From Novosphingobium sp. CF614 (GTDB lineage Bacteria; Pseudomonadota; Alphaproteobacteria; Sphingomonadales; Sphingomonadaceae): a DNA stretch of 64,000 bases. The translations under genes and the position numbers were made by a program. The notes beneath the pieces are model-generated. The model was not told the DNA's origin, made no database searches, and worked only from the letters and a program-made list of their open reading frames with translations. This document shows, piece after piece, positions 63,593 to 64,000 of the stretch. Location: NCBI RefSeq assembly GCF_900113255.1, contig NZ_FOOR01000011.1, positions 38,484-102,483 of the forward strand, read 5' to 3'. Each line of letters begins with the position of its first letter. Position 1 is the first letter of the stretch.

Positions 63593-64000
63593 TTATGCCT
63601 GAGCTGCGATGACGAGGTCTGGCAACCAGGGAATGTGTCGTGCTTTGGGAACGGCGAAGCGGCAACCGAGGAACTTGTAGAACGAGATCCCGAGCTTGGC
63701 GCATGTTTTCATGAGGCCGATCATGGTGTCGCGAGCGATCCTTCCGGCCTCGCTGACGGTTCCGCCGGAGATCTTGCGCTTGGTGACGAAGGCCCGGATG
63801 TCGTTTTCCGAACCGTTGGTATGCAGCGGGATCTCGGGGCACTCGAGGACGCGCAGCAGCGAGGCTTTCTGACGATGAAGACGCGTCAGGAGCCGGTCCA
63901 GCATCACGTTGCCGGTGAGCCTGGTGAAGATGCGATCGAAGCGGGCGCGCAGGGCTCTGGCCCGTTTGGGATCGGGATTGCGCTGCCATGCCTTGAGGTC
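63593..64000 (-). CDS. IS66-family transposase (C-terminal part, open at window edge)
   Basis: At least 136 codons at the C-terminus, running off the right edge. The end is unmistakable: ENDIRAFVTKRKISGGTVSEAGRIARDTMIGLMKTCAKLGISFYKFLG, the IS66 signature, preceded by PLHTNGS and a DRIFTRLTG motif. In-frame codons continue upstream to the edge, so the 5' part is outside. Whether the rest is intact cannot be told. This marks a mobile-element insertion site downstream of coq7. Confidence 0.85.
   Translation of the reverse strand, partial: DLKAWQRNPDPKRARALRARFDRIFTRLTGNVMLDRLLTRLHRQKASLLRVLECPEIPLHTNGSENDIRAFVTKRKISGGTVSEAGRIARDTMIGLMKTCAKLGISFYKFLGCRFAVPKARHIPWLPDLVIAAQA

Overview
The window is GC-rich, gene-dense chromosomal DNA from an alphaproteobacterium, most likely a sphingomonad (Sphingomonadales; Novosphingobium/Sphingomonas-like). 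This rests on gene content and order: hemJ-hemE beside a replication origin, then ppsR-maf-aroE-coaE-dnaQ, a PopZ-type polar organiser, a UrcA-family protein, DUF1491 and DUF6489 proteins, a short SufD inside a SUF operon, and GANTC (CcrM-type) sites in regulatory DNA. No rRNA, tRNA or CRISPR array was seen. The taxonomic call is inference.

Layout. 0-3.6 kb: lptA(start)-lptC-rnd on the minus strand, ung, then hemJ and hemE. 3.64-3.97 kb: the probable chromosomal origin (oriC), an AT-rich element plus DnaA-box-like sites between hemE and ppsR. 4-8.8 kb: ppsR-maf-aroE-coaE-dnaQ-hpf-ptsN, many with 4-nt start/stop overlaps. 8.8-17 kb: thioesterase, DUF1491, SleB hydrolase, erpA-xthA, CBS protein, popZ, tolC, pcm-like gene, class I fumarase. 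17-20.2 kb: a LytS/LytTR two-component pair, a UrcA-family gene and a small membrane protein; the UrcA upstream region carries three repeats spaced exactly 20 bp apart. 20.2-24 kb: lipid kinase, metallophosphoesterase, and a PadR-DUF1700-DUF2807 operon behind a perfect inverted repeat. 24-28.2 kb: rplM-rpsI, ctaA-cutA, a MerC-family gene, thiS-thiG. 28.2-31 kb: an unrecognised gene behind CtrA-like half-sites and a stem-loop, then an oxidoreductase, a hydrolase and DUF6489.

31-37 kb is the segregation locus mnmE-mnmG-rsmG-parA-parB. It holds four parS sites, three of them inside coding sequence, about 28-31 kb from oriC. 37-40 kb: an acyl-CoA synthetase and pyrD. 40.1-47.2 kb: an sRNA candidate with a strong terminator, then the SUF iron-sulfur operon (Rrf2 regulator, sufB, a DUF559 protein, sufC, sufD, sufS, sufT, a GNAT, sufA). 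The DUF559 and GNAT genes are physically embedded in the operon, but their role is unknown. 47.2-52 kb: bactofilin plus an M23 peptidase, then proA-nadD-rsfS-rlmH. 52-58.6 kb: cysQ, sucC (no sucD beside it), etfB-etfA, a CNNM/CBS transporter-like protein, an OmpA-family lipoprotein. 58.7-63.2 kb: an EnvC-like factor, the S41 protease ctpA, dsbB, coq7, and a secreted protein of unknown function. 63.2-64 kb: remnants of two insertion sequences (IS5-like, broken; IS66-like, running off the window).

Most of the window is housekeeping. The best candidates for undescribed biology are the SUF-embedded DUF559 protein that lacks the usual catalytic residues, the 20-bp-phased repeats beside the LytTR regulator, the CtrA/GANTC-decorated leader of the 28.4 kb gene, the PadR operator with related motifs elsewhere, and the sRNA-like unit upstream of suf.
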